Source: an uncultured Bacilli bacterium (GTDB lineage: Bacteria; Bacillota_I; Bacilli_A; RF39; UBA660). From it: DNA of 12,378 nt. Position numbers and translations under genes: made by a program. The notes below the pieces were generated by a model. That model made no database searches. It saw only the letters and a program-made list of their open reading frames with translations, and was not told the origin of the DNA. The stretch lies in assembly GCA_944327405.1 (NCBI GenBank), contig CALVHK010000024.1:1-12378 (forward strand). The letters are read 5' to 3'. Below, piece by piece: positions 1 to 6,560 of this stretch; position 1 is the stretch's first letter; each line of letters begins with the position of its first letter.

Positions 1-635
1 AGAATAATCCTTGGATTAGCCGGATCATCTTCAATCTTTTCTCGAATTCTTTTAATATAAACCGTTAAAGTATTATCATTGACATATTCCTCATCAGTAT
101 CCCAAATATTTGCTAAAATACTATCTCTTGTAAAAACTTTACCCGGATTCATAAACAAAATGAGCAAGATCTTATACTCTAAAGCTGTTAAAAATATTAA
201 TTCATCCTTTTTAAAAACTTTAGCTTCCTGAGGATAAATGGTAACATCTTGAATCTGAATCTTACCATTGTTTTCTTTATTTGTTCTTCTTAAAACAGAG
301 TGCACTCTACTAATTAATTCTCTTGTTTTAAATGGTTTCGTTATATAATCATCTGCCCCACTATCTAAAGCTTCAACAATACTTAATTCAGAATCATTCG
401 CAGTCAAAAATATCGTAGGAATATCCTTTAACACTTTTATTTCTTTATACAATTTAAGTCCATTCATATCAGGCAAGTTAATATCCAAGATAAGAAGATC
501 AAAATGGATAGACTTTATCTTTTCTAAAGCATCTCGTCCCAAAGTGCATTTCTCGATTTCAAAGCCTTCTTTTTTAAGACAGAAAGCTAAACCATCTAAT
601 ATTGCCTCATCATCTTCGACTAATAATATTTTCAT
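1..635 (-). CDS. OmpR/PhoB-family two-component response regulator, C-terminus cut by window edge
   Basis: A DNA-binding response regulator: a sensor kinase phosphorylates the receiver domain, which then controls promoter binding by a winged helix. The first 211 residues are visible. The receiver domain (about 1-115) has acidic pocket D8/D9, phosphoacceptor D51 in LLILDINLPD, T78 in IFLTAN and K100 in YITKPF. The winged-helix domain starts near residue 125 and contains LTALEYKILLIL, the RDSILANIWD stretch and the recognition helix VNDNTLTVYIKRIREKI. Only the final wing is missing beyond base 1. The start ATG overlaps the stop of the upstream DUF1287 gene as ATGA, and GGGAGG lies 7 nt ahead, so translation is probably coupled. 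The partner kinase would be expected just outside the window. The family is certain; the regulated genes are unknown. Confidence 0.95.
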   Translation of the reverse strand, partial: MKILLVEDDEAILDGLAFCLKKEGFEIEKCTLGRDALEKIKSIHFDLLILDINLPDMNGLKLYKEIKVLKDIPTIFLTANDSELSIVEALDSGADDYITKPFKTRELISRVHSVLRRTNKENNGKIQIQDVTIYPQEAKVFKKDELIFLTALEYKILLILFMNPGKVFTRDSILANIWDTDEEYVNDNTLTVYIKRIREKIEDDPANPRII

Positions 636-1348
636 GCTTCATCCTCCCAATAAATCAGAATATCTTCTAACCCTTCGGCATTCCACCGGAAGTGTCCACT
701 AATAGGATCTTTTTCCGCTCTTGATCTTAAAACATCCTCTTCCCTTAAAGGTTGTCCTGAATTATGAATGACATAAGGCTCGCCATCCCGGTTTCGCTTA
801 TCACTGATAATGCCAATATGCTGATATTCACCAAACACTACAATATCACCAGGTTGCCATTCCGAAATATCGTCTATATCTAAAGTTAAATTTTCCGCAT
901 ATTTCGAAAAGAAAACATATAAATTACCTACTCTTCGAAAATCAATATTGGAATCAGGATAACGTACATGGTAATCTTCTTCGTTACTAATTTCAATATC
1001 ATGATCTACCATTGCCCTTAAATCATATCCAGCATTTCGAAATGCCCGCCATATAACATCCGTACAAACGCCAATATCATCTGGAGGATAACCCGTATCC
1101 CAATATCTACCATCATATGTTGGATGATTTTCTGCATCCATCCTTGCTCCAAGTAATATATCGGTATAATCATCTATTCCATTTTGATTAGCATCCACAC
1201 GACTTGTAACTACTTCAATCCCAAAATCTTCAGCTGTATAATAGGGTTTATATCTTTCATACATATAAAAAGCAAAAGGCAAACTAACTGCCAAAAGTAA
1301 GACAATCACAATTACAAAAATAAACTTGTGCTTTAAAATAAATTTCAT
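632..1348 (-). CDS. Membrane-anchored DUF1287 (YijF-like) protein with a calcium-loop-like motif
   Basis: A 238-residue protein with one N-terminal hydrophobic segment (about 9-30) preceded by lysines, so the rest is probably outside the cell as a signal anchor or uncleaved signal. The body fits DUF1287: GVCTDVIWRAFRNAGYDL with C95, the NIDFRRVGNL block, WQPGDIV, HIGIISD with H177, VIHNSG with H195, and SGHFRW with H219. This Cys/His layout recalls NlpC/P60 and CHAP-like cell-wall amidases or peptidases, but the activity of DUF1287 is not established, so a role on peptidoglycan is inference. Family members often have NIDHRRV; here the His is Phe. Residues 52-63, DANQNGIDDYTD, resemble a dockerin or EF-hand calcium loop. 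The start has a strong AGGAGG site that overlaps the TAG stop of the metallopeptidase gene, and its own stop overlaps the response-regulator start. Confidence 0.85.
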   Translation of the reverse strand: MKFILKHKFIFVIVIVLLLAVSLPFAFYMYERYKPYYTAEDFGIEVVTSRVDANQNGIDDYTDILLGARMDAENHPTYDGRYWDTGYPPDDIGVCTDVIWRAFRNAGYDLRAMVDHDIEISNEEDYHVRYPDSNIDFRRVGNLYVFFSKYAENLTLDIDDISEWQPGDIVVFGEYQHIGIISDKRNRDGEPYVIHNSGQPLREEDVLRSRAEKDPISGHFRWNAEGLEDILIYWEDEA

Positions 1349-1356
1349 ACATCCTC

Positions 1357-2352
1357 CTACAATTTTCGAACTCGATACCCAAGACTTTCCAATTCTCGAT
1401 AATAATTACTATAATTTTCCGGTTTTAAGTTTAATCCATGCTCCTGCATTTGAAATACCAATTCATAAAGATATGTTAACTCTTTTTCACTACATTCTTG
1501 GTTTTCAAAATGAGCTTTAACAAGCCTGCAAAACAAATCAAAGTTCTCTTTCCCTGCATACTCTTTTAACATGTTAAAGTTCTCACTCATAATACTATCT
1601 TGAATAATTTTATGAAAAACAATATAAAATGGTTCAATTAAATAAAAAAATTGTTCATAACAATTAACAAAATCAAACTTCCCTAGACAAGATGGAATTG
1701 GAGCTCGCAATTTAATATAAATATCCAATATTTGATGAGCGATATAATCATTAAATAACTCTACACACTCTTTATTAAGAAATGGTGTTGTCATAATAAT
1801 ATCTTCTTCACTCACAGCTACGGCCGGATCCATAAAAGCATGATTAACTTCATGGATAACAGTTTCTAAATTAACGGCCAAAAGAGGCAAGAAAATAGCA
1901 TGATAATATTTTTCTCCTTCCCCTTCAAATACGGTATAAAAAGGATTCTTATCACTAGCATCTAAATAATCTAAAAACAGTTCGCTTAAAGAATCTCTTG
2001 CAAAATCTGATTCTACTATATACGCATCACAACTAGCCTTTACAAAAGTATCCTCATCAAATAGACGAATACGTTTAGTAACATCACTCAAATACTGTAT
2101 ATAATAGCTAGTTATCCGCTTATCTTTATTACTAATATTATACCCATACTTACGAAACACCTTAAGGCAAGGCTCTGATAAAAAGAAAGTATAGCAAATT
2201 GAATTTATTGTTTCTTTAATTTTTGAATAATACTTATCTCCATAAAATATCGTAAAAGCTTGAATCAAATACGGCCGAATTGTTTTTAATGCTTCTCTTA
2301 ACTCATAACCATATTTTTTATTATAATCCTTTATACGCTTAAACTTTTTCAT
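1357..2352 (-). CDS. Putative zinc metallopeptidase (HEVNH), family not recognised
   Basis: A 331-residue protein I cannot assign to a named family. Its clearest motif is HEVNH at about residues 167-171, following the hydrophobic stretch LLAVNLETVI. This matches the HExxH zinc-metallopeptidase signature. About 25 residues later NKECVELFNDYIAH offers acidic residues (E195, E198, D202) that could supply the third zinc ligand, as in gluzincins. No signal peptide or clear membrane span is seen, so it is probably cytoplasmic. I chose the ATG at 2352 because AGGA sits 9 nt upstream and it lies within the end of the exonuclease gene (14 nt overlap). An in-frame ATG at 2394 would add 14 residues but has no ribosome site. 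The position between a DNA-repair-type exonuclease and a cell-surface gene says little about its substrate. Peptidase function is inferred from the motif alone. Confidence 0.6.
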   Translation of the reverse strand: MKKFKRIKDYNKKYGYELREALKTIRPYLIQAFTIFYGDKYYSKIKETINSICYTFFLSEPCLKVFRKYGYNISNKDKRITSYYIQYLSDVTKRIRLFDEDTFVKASCDAYIVESDFARDSLSELFLDYLDASDKNPFYTVFEGEGEKYYHAIFLPLLAVNLETVIHEVNHAFMDPAVAVSEEDIIMTTPFLNKECVELFNDYIAHQILDIYIKLRAPIPSCLGKFDFVNCYEQFFYLIEPFYIVFHKIIQDSIMSENFNMLKEYAGKENFDLFCRLVKAHFENQECSEKELTYLYELVFQMQEHGLNLKPENYSNYYRELESLGYRVRKL

Positions 2353-2893
2353 GTTCTTGCATCCTAGCTCTATTTTTACAATATTGATAAACATGATTGG
2401 TAGTTAAACAATCTTCAATACTCCGATGAGAAGAATACATTAAATGAAAATAGTTTTTGAGTGTTTCTAACTTATGATTATAAACGCCTTTAATATACTT
2501 ACGAGCCAAAATTACGGTATCAATATTAGTATTTGTAATCATAGGTAAGTTTAAGTTTATAATATTTTCTTCAATAAAAGATAAATCAAACCGAGAGTTA
2601 TGCGCTACAAGTGGTAAATCTTCAATAAACTGGATAAACTTAGGCATAGCCTCTTCAATTGTTATGGCACTACTTACAAGCTCATCATCTATACCAGTAA
2701 TCATCGTAATTACATCTGGAATTGGAACACCTGGATTAACTAAAATACTAAGTTCATCTACCAGCTCATTATTACAGTACTTTAAAGCTCCAATTTCAAT
2801 AATTTTTGCATACTTAGGATCAAACCCAGTCGTTTCTAAGTCAAACACAACATAATCATCAACCAAATTCTTTTCTCTATTTAAACTAATCAT
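2339..2893 (-). CDS. DEDDh 3'-5' exonuclease, DNA polymerase III epsilon-like
   Basis: A 184-residue stand-alone exonuclease of the RNase T/DnaQ superfamily. All three Exo motifs are visible: Exo I VVFDLETTGFD (D18, E20), Exo II VAHNSRFDLSFI (D103) and Exo III SSHRSIEDC (H156, D161), giving the DEDDh catalytic set that binds two metal ions. The spacing and the phrase INPxVPIPxxIxxxTGI seen in DnaQ relatives are retained as VNPGVPIPDVITMITGI. In Bacilli the replicative PolC carries its own proofreading domain, so this short protein more likely acts in repair, RNA or DNA end trimming, or nucleotide-level maintenance. That is inference. The start ATG overlaps the engB stop as ATGA, with GAGGA upstream, so the two genes are likely translationally coupled. 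Confidence 0.85.
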   Translation of the reverse strand: MISLNREKNLVDDYVVFDLETTGFDPKYAKIIEIGALKYCNNELVDELSILVNPGVPIPDVITMITGIDDELVSSAITIEEAMPKFIQFIEDLPLVAHNSRFDLSFIEENIINLNLPMITNTNIDTVILARKYIKGVYNHKLETLKNYFHLMYSSHRSIEDCLTTNHVYQYCKNRARMQEHEKV

Positions 2894-3471
2894 AATAAAT
2901 CCTCGATCACTTGATAAACCTCATCTCTACCCTTTTTAGAAACTGTTGAAAAAGGAATAAATTCCTCATCACTAGGAAGCTTAAGCGTATCTTTAATGAG
3001 TTTGTTTTGTTTTTCCCGATTATTTTTACTTACTTTATCATATTTGGTTGCAACCACTTTAATTTTCAAATTATAATATTTCAAAAAATCATACATCAAA
3101 CAATCATCTTCTGTAGGTTTATGACGATAATCAATAAGTAAGAAAACACATTTTAAAGATTCTCTTGATTTCAAGTACTCTTCAATCATCACTCCAAACT
3201 TTCTTTGTCTTTCATGACTTACTGCCGCATACCCATAGCCTGGGACATCAACAAAATAAAAACGATTATTAACTAAGTAGAAATTTAGAGTTTGGGTTTT
3301 TCCTGGTTTTGAAGAAGTATGCGCAAAATTCTTACGATTAATTAACGTATTAATAAAACTAGACTTTCCGACATTACTTCTACCTACTAGTAAAAACTCT
3401 GGTAACCCCTCTTCTGGATACTGACTTGCTCTTACAGCACAAGTTTTTAATTCAACACTATCAATTTGCAT
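2890..3471 (-). CDS. ysxC: Ribosome biogenesis GTPase YsxC/EngB
   Basis: A 193-residue small GTPase of the TrmE-Era-EngA-YihA-Septin group, usually essential and acting in assembly of the large ribosomal subunit. Motifs in order are G1 GRSNVGKSS (near residue 30), the G2 region with SKPGKTQTLNFY, G3 DVPGYG, G4 TKYDK, and a G5-like STVSKKG near the end. Length matches the family at about 195. I chose the ATG at 3471 (protein start MQIDSVELKT) because it has a GGTGA site and is the usual family start. The longer frame back to a TTG at 3516 would run through the promoter. The gene heads a minus-strand run of at least five genes. In Bacillus it follows lonA; here lonA is not beside it. Confidence 0.95.
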   Translation of the reverse strand: MQIDSVELKTCAVRASQYPEEGLPEFLLVGRSNVGKSSFINTLINRKNFAHTSSKPGKTQTLNFYLVNNRFYFVDVPGYGYAAVSHERQRKFGVMIEEYLKSRESLKCVFLLIDYRHKPTEDDCLMYDFLKYYNLKIKVVATKYDKVSKNNREKQNKLIKDTLKLPSDEEFIPFSTVSKKGRDEVYQVIEDLL

Positions 3472-3487
3472 AATATTCACCAACCTA

Positions 3488-3516
3488 ATTATATTATATT
3501 TTACTAATTTTTGCAA
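3488..3516 (-). promoter_or_regulatory. Sigma-A-type promoter for the engB operon
   Basis: Read on the minus strand, TTGCAA at 3516-3511 is followed by 17 nt and a perfect TATAAT at 3493-3488. The predicted start point lies near 3481, leaving only a leader of about 10 nt before the engB ATG. A second TATAAT (3498-3493) overlaps the first, because the region reads TATAATATAAT. No other convincing promoter is seen down to base 1, so it may serve all five genes. Confidence 0.7.
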
Positions 3517-3552
3517 ATATCCCGAATAAAATTAGTTATAAGGAGGAATGGC

Positions 3553-3906
3553 ATGAATAATTTTCATAATTTTCCTCCAAACGTAAATCCCCAAACGTTT
3601 GCCTTTCTAGCCTGCTTAGTCGGATCTGCTCTAGCGGGTGATTTTGATGCTTACGAACAATCGAGTATTGGCAACTGGCTTATGTTAGTCGGTGAATTTA
3701 TGCTAACCGCTGCAGCCCAACAGCAATTAATTGAAGCTAGACTAGAAAACTTTAACATTAACATAAACAGTCGCGAACATAAAAGTGGTGGTAGCTTTTA
3801 TAAAAATAACTCTAAAAGTAGCCAAACCCAAAGAACGGAAGTCGATTTTTTATTAGAAGCAGTTAAAAAACTTCAAGAAGAACTTGAAGCTTTAAAAAAG
3901 GATTAA
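3553..3906 (+). CDS. Small protein of unknown function with hydrophobic N-terminal half and coiled-coil tail
   Basis: A 117-residue protein I do not recognise. Two apolar helical stretches (about 15-30, QTFAFLACLVGSALAGDF, and 40-57, GNWLMLVGEFMLTAAAQQ) could form a membrane or buried hairpin. They are followed by a polar linker rich in Asn, Ser and Lys (68-95) and a short amphipathic coiled coil (97-116, with LLEAVKKLQEELEALKK). The start is well supported: AGGAGG at 3541-3546 lies 6 nt before the ATG at 3553. An ATG at 3548 is out of frame and too close to the ribosome site. The gene is divergent from engB. It converges on the P-type ATPase gene with a 4-nt overlap of stop codons (3903-3906) and no terminator hairpin between them. 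Size and layout suggest a structural or scaffold role, but no function can be assigned. Confidence 0.75.
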   Translation: MNNFHNFPPNVNPQTFAFLACLVGSALAGDFDAYEQSSIGNWLMLVGEFMLTAAAQQQLIEARLENFNININSREHKSGGSFYKNNSKSSQTQRTEVDFLLEAVKKLQEELEALKKD

Positions 3907-5927
3907 TCTTTTAGTATTCTAAGCGAATTTAATATTGCTAACAAAGTAACTCCAGTATCGGCAAATACAGCTGATGCCATATGAGCAAATCCAAACATAG
4001 CCAAAATCAAAATAAGTATTTTAATACCAATCGAGAAAATTAAATTCATCATAATAATTTTTTTCGTTTTACGAGCAATACGCATCATAGTAGGAAGACC
4101 TTCTAAATCATCATTCATAATAACAATGTCACTAGCTTCTATAGCACTATTACTTCCAATGTTACCCATACTAACACCGACATCTGCTTGCACTAAACTA
4201 GGAGCATCATTAATACCATCCCCAACAAATATTACCTGATGCGTCTTTTGTAAGTCTTCCAGTTTTTGAAATTTTTCCTCCGGCAAAAGTTCCGAACTAT
4301 ATTCATCAATTCCTACATTTTTCGCAACAAGACTCGCAAAAGACTCATTATCCCCAGTTAACATATAAGTCTTCATGTGATAACTCTTAAGTTTTAGAAT
4401 GACTCTTTTAGCATTATCTTTAATATGATCGTTAAATACTAAACCACCAATGACTTTATCGTTTACACTCACAAAGACATTATCGCGTTTCTTAACACCA
4501 CAAAAACTTGCACTCCCCACTTTAATTGCATCACCCTGATAAGAAAATTCAATTCCTTTACCATCTATTTCCTTAAACTTAGATACACGAGAAGTATCCA
4601 AAGCTTCTTTATTTTCACTTAGAATTAATTTCGCAATCGGATGATTCGAAAAAGACTCACCCAAACTAGCTAACTTAAGTATTTGCACTTCAGAATAACT
4701 TTCATCATAAACATTTATTTTTTCTAATTCAAAAGAGCCTGTAGTAAGTGTACCTGTTTTATCAAACACAATTGCATCACACTTAGTTAATAGATCTAAA
4801 TAATTACTTCCCTTAACAAGCACTTTCTTCTTAGAAGAGATACCAATTCCTGCAAAATAAGATAAAGGAACAGAAATAGCAATCGCACAAGGACAAGAAA
4901 TAACTAAGAATGTTAAAGCCCGGTAAATACTATCTTGATAAGTAACGCTAGATACAAGTGGTAAAAAGGCACCTATTAAAATAGCAATAACTAAAACAAT
5001 TGGCGTATAATAACTAGCAATACGTGAAACAAAAGTCTCCGTTTTAGCTTTATTATTCGTAGCATTTAATGTTAATTCAATAATTTTATAGGCTGTACTA
5101 TCAAAGTAAGTTTTTTCTACTTCAATTTCAATAACATCTCCAGCATTAATAAAACCTGATAAAACTGATTCCCCTACTTGGACTTTTCTTAAAAGAGATT
5201 CTCCTGTAAGTCCTGAAGTGTCAACAGAGGTACTACCATTAATGATTTTCCCATCAACCGGAATTAGTTCACCTTTTTTTACAACGATAACATCACCAAT
5301 TTCCAACTCATCGCTTTTTACTTTCGTAATTCTTTTATTCTTTTTTAAATTAGCATAACTAGTTTTTAATTCCACCAAATCTTTAATTGATGTCCGACTC
5401 TTATTCACTGCTTTTTCTTCTAGTATTTTTCCAAGAACATATAAAAGTAATACCATCAAACCTTCCATATGTTCTCCAAGAATGTAAGCACCTATTGCTG
5501 ATATGCAAATTAAAGCATTCTCATCAACGTTATGTGATTTAACAATCTTTTTTATTGCTCGGATAAACGTTTTATACATAAGTAATAAATAGCAAATCAC
5601 TAATAATATTTCTTTGGCAAGCTCATTTTTAATAAGGAAGGAAACTCCTAAAAGAATAAGGGCCAAAATAAACCTGAAAAGTTCTAAATCTCCTTTGTTT
5701 TCCTCATTTTTTTCCGCATAAACTAGCACGTCTGGTTCTACTCGTTTAACCATTTTCAATATTTCCGGAAAAGGATTATCTAGTTTTGTCTTAAAATTCA
5801 AAGTTAAAGTGCTAAAATTAACGACTACGGAAGAAAATCTATCATCCTTCTTAATTTCATCTTCTATTTTCTTCGCACAATTCGCACAATCTAAATTTTC
5901 TAAATAATACTTATAATTCAAGGGCAT
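3903..5927 (-). CDS. cadA: Zinc/cadmium/lead-exporting P1B-2-type ATPase
   Basis: A 674-residue heavy-metal ATPase that exports divalent soft metals across the membrane using ATP. An N-terminal metal-binding domain carries CANC (C14, C17). Then come the transmembrane pairs, actuator TGES (241-244), membrane CPC (345-347), phosphorylation DKTGT (D389), SNHP (429-430), TGDN (524-527) and GDGINDAP (569-576). The last membrane helices hold K636 in FSIGIK and D657 in FADTG, 21 residues apart. This is the same spacing as the Lys-Asp pair of the zinc transporter ZntA, which points to Zn/Cd/Pb rather than copper. I prefer ATG 5927 (AGGA 7 nt upstream) over the GTG two codons earlier. It overlaps the arsR-type gene by 17 nt, so repressor and pump form one operon. 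No His-rich extension is present. Confidence 0.95.
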   Translation of the reverse strand: MPLNYKYYLENLDCANCAKKIEDEIKKDDRFSSVVVNFSTLTLNFKTKLDNPFPEILKMVKRVEPDVLVYAEKNEENKGDLELFRFILALILLGVSFLIKNELAKEILLVICYLLLMYKTFIRAIKKIVKSHNVDENALICISAIGAYILGEHMEGLMVLLLYVLGKILEEKAVNKSRTSIKDLVELKTSYANLKKNKRITKVKSDELEIGDVIVVKKGELIPVDGKIINGSTSVDTSGLTGESLLRKVQVGESVLSGFINAGDVIEIEVEKTYFDSTAYKIIELTLNATNNKAKTETFVSRIASYYTPIVLVIAILIGAFLPLVSSVTYQDSIYRALTFLVISCPCAIAISVPLSYFAGIGISSKKKVLVKGSNYLDLLTKCDAIVFDKTGTLTTGSFELEKINVYDESYSEVQILKLASLGESFSNHPIAKLILSENKEALDTSRVSKFKEIDGKGIEFSYQGDAIKVGSASFCGVKKRDNVFVSVNDKVIGGLVFNDHIKDNAKRVILKLKSYHMKTYMLTGDNESFASLVAKNVGIDEYSSELLPEEKFQKLEDLQKTHQVIFVGDGINDAPSLVQADVGVSMGNIGSNSAIEASDIVIMNDDLEGLPTMMRIARKTKKIIMMNLIFSIGIKILILILAMFGFAHMASAVFADTGVTLLAILNSLRILKD

Positions 5928-6249
5928 GCTCACGTCCTATCTCAAATAACTTAATTACATGCTCATCTTTCAAGCTATAATAAACAATTTTCCCATCTTT
6001 TCTTGATTTCACTAACTTAGCTTGCTTTAAAATTCGAAGTTGATGAGAAATCGCCGATTCACTACTATTCGTAATAAAAGCTATATCCGAAACACATAGT
6101 TCACTTAACTTTAAAGCATAAATAATTTTTATTCTAGTGCTATCACCAAATATCTTAAATACTTCAGCAACATCAAACAATAAATCATCACTAAGCATTT
6201 TATTTTTGACTTTCTTTGCCAAACTCTCATGAATCAAATCTCTATTCAT
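5911..6249 (-). CDS. ArsR/SmtB-family zinc-responsive repressor with alpha-5 metal site
   Basis: A 112-residue winged-helix repressor that releases DNA when metal binds. The helix-turn-helix lies at about 52-80 (LCVSDIAFITNSSESAISHQLRIL, split by its turn), followed by a wing around RKDGKIVYYSL. The C-terminal helix carries D95, H97, H108 and E111. Their spacing (0, +2, +13, +16) equals the alpha-5 zinc site of SmtB and CzrA. The alpha-3 box reads ELCVSD where CadC has ELCVCD, so only one Cys remains and the alpha-3 cadmium/lead site is probably absent. Zinc is therefore the likeliest inducer. The start has AGGAG 7 nt upstream. The gene is first in an operon with the ATPase and is expected to repress itself through the operator over its start point. 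Confidence 0.93.
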   Translation of the reverse strand: MNRDLIHESLAKKVKNKMLSDDLLFDVAEVFKIFGDSTRIKIIYALKLSELCVSDIAFITNSSESAISHQLRILKQAKLVKSRKDGKIVYYSLKDEHVIKLFEIGREHALEL

Positions 6250-6263
6250 TTTATCTCTCCTTC

Positions 6264-6283
6264 ATTTGAATACCCGTTCATAT
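6264..6283. promoter_or_regulatory. Operator for the ArsR/SmtB-type repressor
   Basis: The inverted repeat ATTTGAA, 6 nt, TTCATAT has half-sites that match at six of seven positions and contains the core TGAA-N6-TTCA known for SmtB/CzrA-type sensors. It covers the predicted transcription start (about 6282) of the repressor-ATPase operon and ends 14 bp before the repressor ATG. Binding here would block RNA polymerase. A wider 7-bp inverted repeat, TTGAATA and TATTCAA (6266-6272 and 6283-6289), overlaps it. Confidence 0.75.
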
Positions 6284-6288
6284 ATTCA

Positions 6289-6317
6289 ATTATATGCTAT
6301 TACATAATAAATGTCAA
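6289..6317 (-). promoter_or_regulatory. Consensus promoter of the zinc-resistance operon
   Basis: Perfect TTGACA at 6317-6312, a spacer of exactly 17 nt, then perfect TATAAT at 6294-6289 on the minus strand. Such a strong promoter fits a unit held off by a repressor and fully induced by metal. Confidence 0.9.
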
Positions 6318-6336
6318 TACTAAATATGTCAAGCAA

Positions 6337-6367
6337 TCTTCAAGGTCGCAATTTGCGACCTTGAAGA
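6337..6367. repeat. Palindrome P1 (15-bp arms), ORF6N-type
   Basis: A perfect inverted repeat: TCTTCAAGGTCGCAA, one central T, and the exact complement. It lies 20 bp upstream of the -35 box of the zinc operon. No T-run follows on either strand, so it is not a usual intrinsic terminator. Read as codons on the minus strand it gives SSRSQIATLK, a peptide of the kind found in ORF6N proteins. The rest of the 6250-6560 gap holds palindromes P2 and P3, a pseudogene fragment and the zinc-operon control sites. Confidence 0.9.
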
Positions 6368-6406
6368 CTATCTATATCTTAAAATACAAGTCCAAACTTA
6401 CGGCTA

Positions 6407-6460
6407 ATAATCTATCAATTTAGTTTCTATCCCACTTGTGGTCGCAAATTGCGACTTCAA
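6407..6460 (-). pseudogene. Remnant of a second ORF6N-type gene with an internal deletion
   Basis: The minus-strand frame reads LKSQFATTSGIETKLIDY and then TAG. The first part resembles the palindrome-coded segment of ORF6N proteins. The second part, IETKLIDY, is identical to residues 138-145 of the intact gene next door; over about 23 bases the DNA differs at only a few positions. In the intact gene these two segments are about 60 residues apart. The remnant joins them at GGGATAG, where both parental segments share the bases ATAG, which suggests a microhomology deletion. There is no start codon or ribosome site, so it is not expected to be expressed. Confidence 0.55.
6441..6455. repeat. Palindrome P2 (7-bp core arms), partly decayed
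   Basis: GTCGCAA, central A, TTGCGAC is a perfect core. Outside it TTG (left) and CAA (right) still pair after a 2-nt mismatch, so the original arms were probably longer. It is embedded in the ORF6N remnant and encodes SQFAT on the minus strand. Confidence 0.8.
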
Positions 6461-6510
6461 AATTAAAAAATCTCACTTATTCAACTCACACTCATAGTAG
6501 ACCTCTACCC

Positions 6511-6543
6511 CAATTTGCGGTTTCAAGTTGAAACCGCAAATTG
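6511..6543. repeat. Palindrome P3 (16-bp arms), half-sites in reversed order
   Basis: A perfect inverted repeat: CAATTTGCGGTTTCAA, one central base, and its exact complement. It begins 18 bp downstream of the stop of the ORF6N gene, so the transcript would carry a strong 3' hairpin. No T-run follows, so clean intrinsic termination is unlikely, though it could protect the mRNA end. Compared with P1 and P2 the TTGAA ends face inward and the CGCAA blocks face outward. Confidence 0.9.
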
Positions 6544-6560
6544 AAAGGTTTTCTCATATT

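Noticed and set aside
2353..2394. Upstream ATG at 2394 for the metallopeptidase gene
   Set aside because: It has no Shine-Dalgarno sequence and would enlarge the overlap with the exonuclease; the ATG at 2352 has AGGA upstream.
3472..3552. A second promoter sharing TTGCAA for the plus-strand small gene
   Set aside because: TTGCAA at 3511-3516 is self-complementary, but a -10 at the right distance (GTTATA at 3535) would place the start point at the ribosome site and start codon, so I do not call it.
5911..5933. GTG start of the ATPase at 5933
   Set aside because: AGGA lies only 1 nt from this GTG, while it is 7 nt from the ATG at 5927.
6229..6423. A plus-strand frame across the arsR leader and palindrome P1
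   Set aside because: It crosses the operator and promoter, has no ribosome site, and its ORF6N-like residues SQFATLK arise only because the palindrome reads alike on both strands.
6337..6543. Palindromes P1 to P3 as intrinsic terminators or a CRISPR array
   Set aside because: No T-run follows P1 or P3, the units are self-complementary and differ in sequence, and there are no regular spacers or cas genes.
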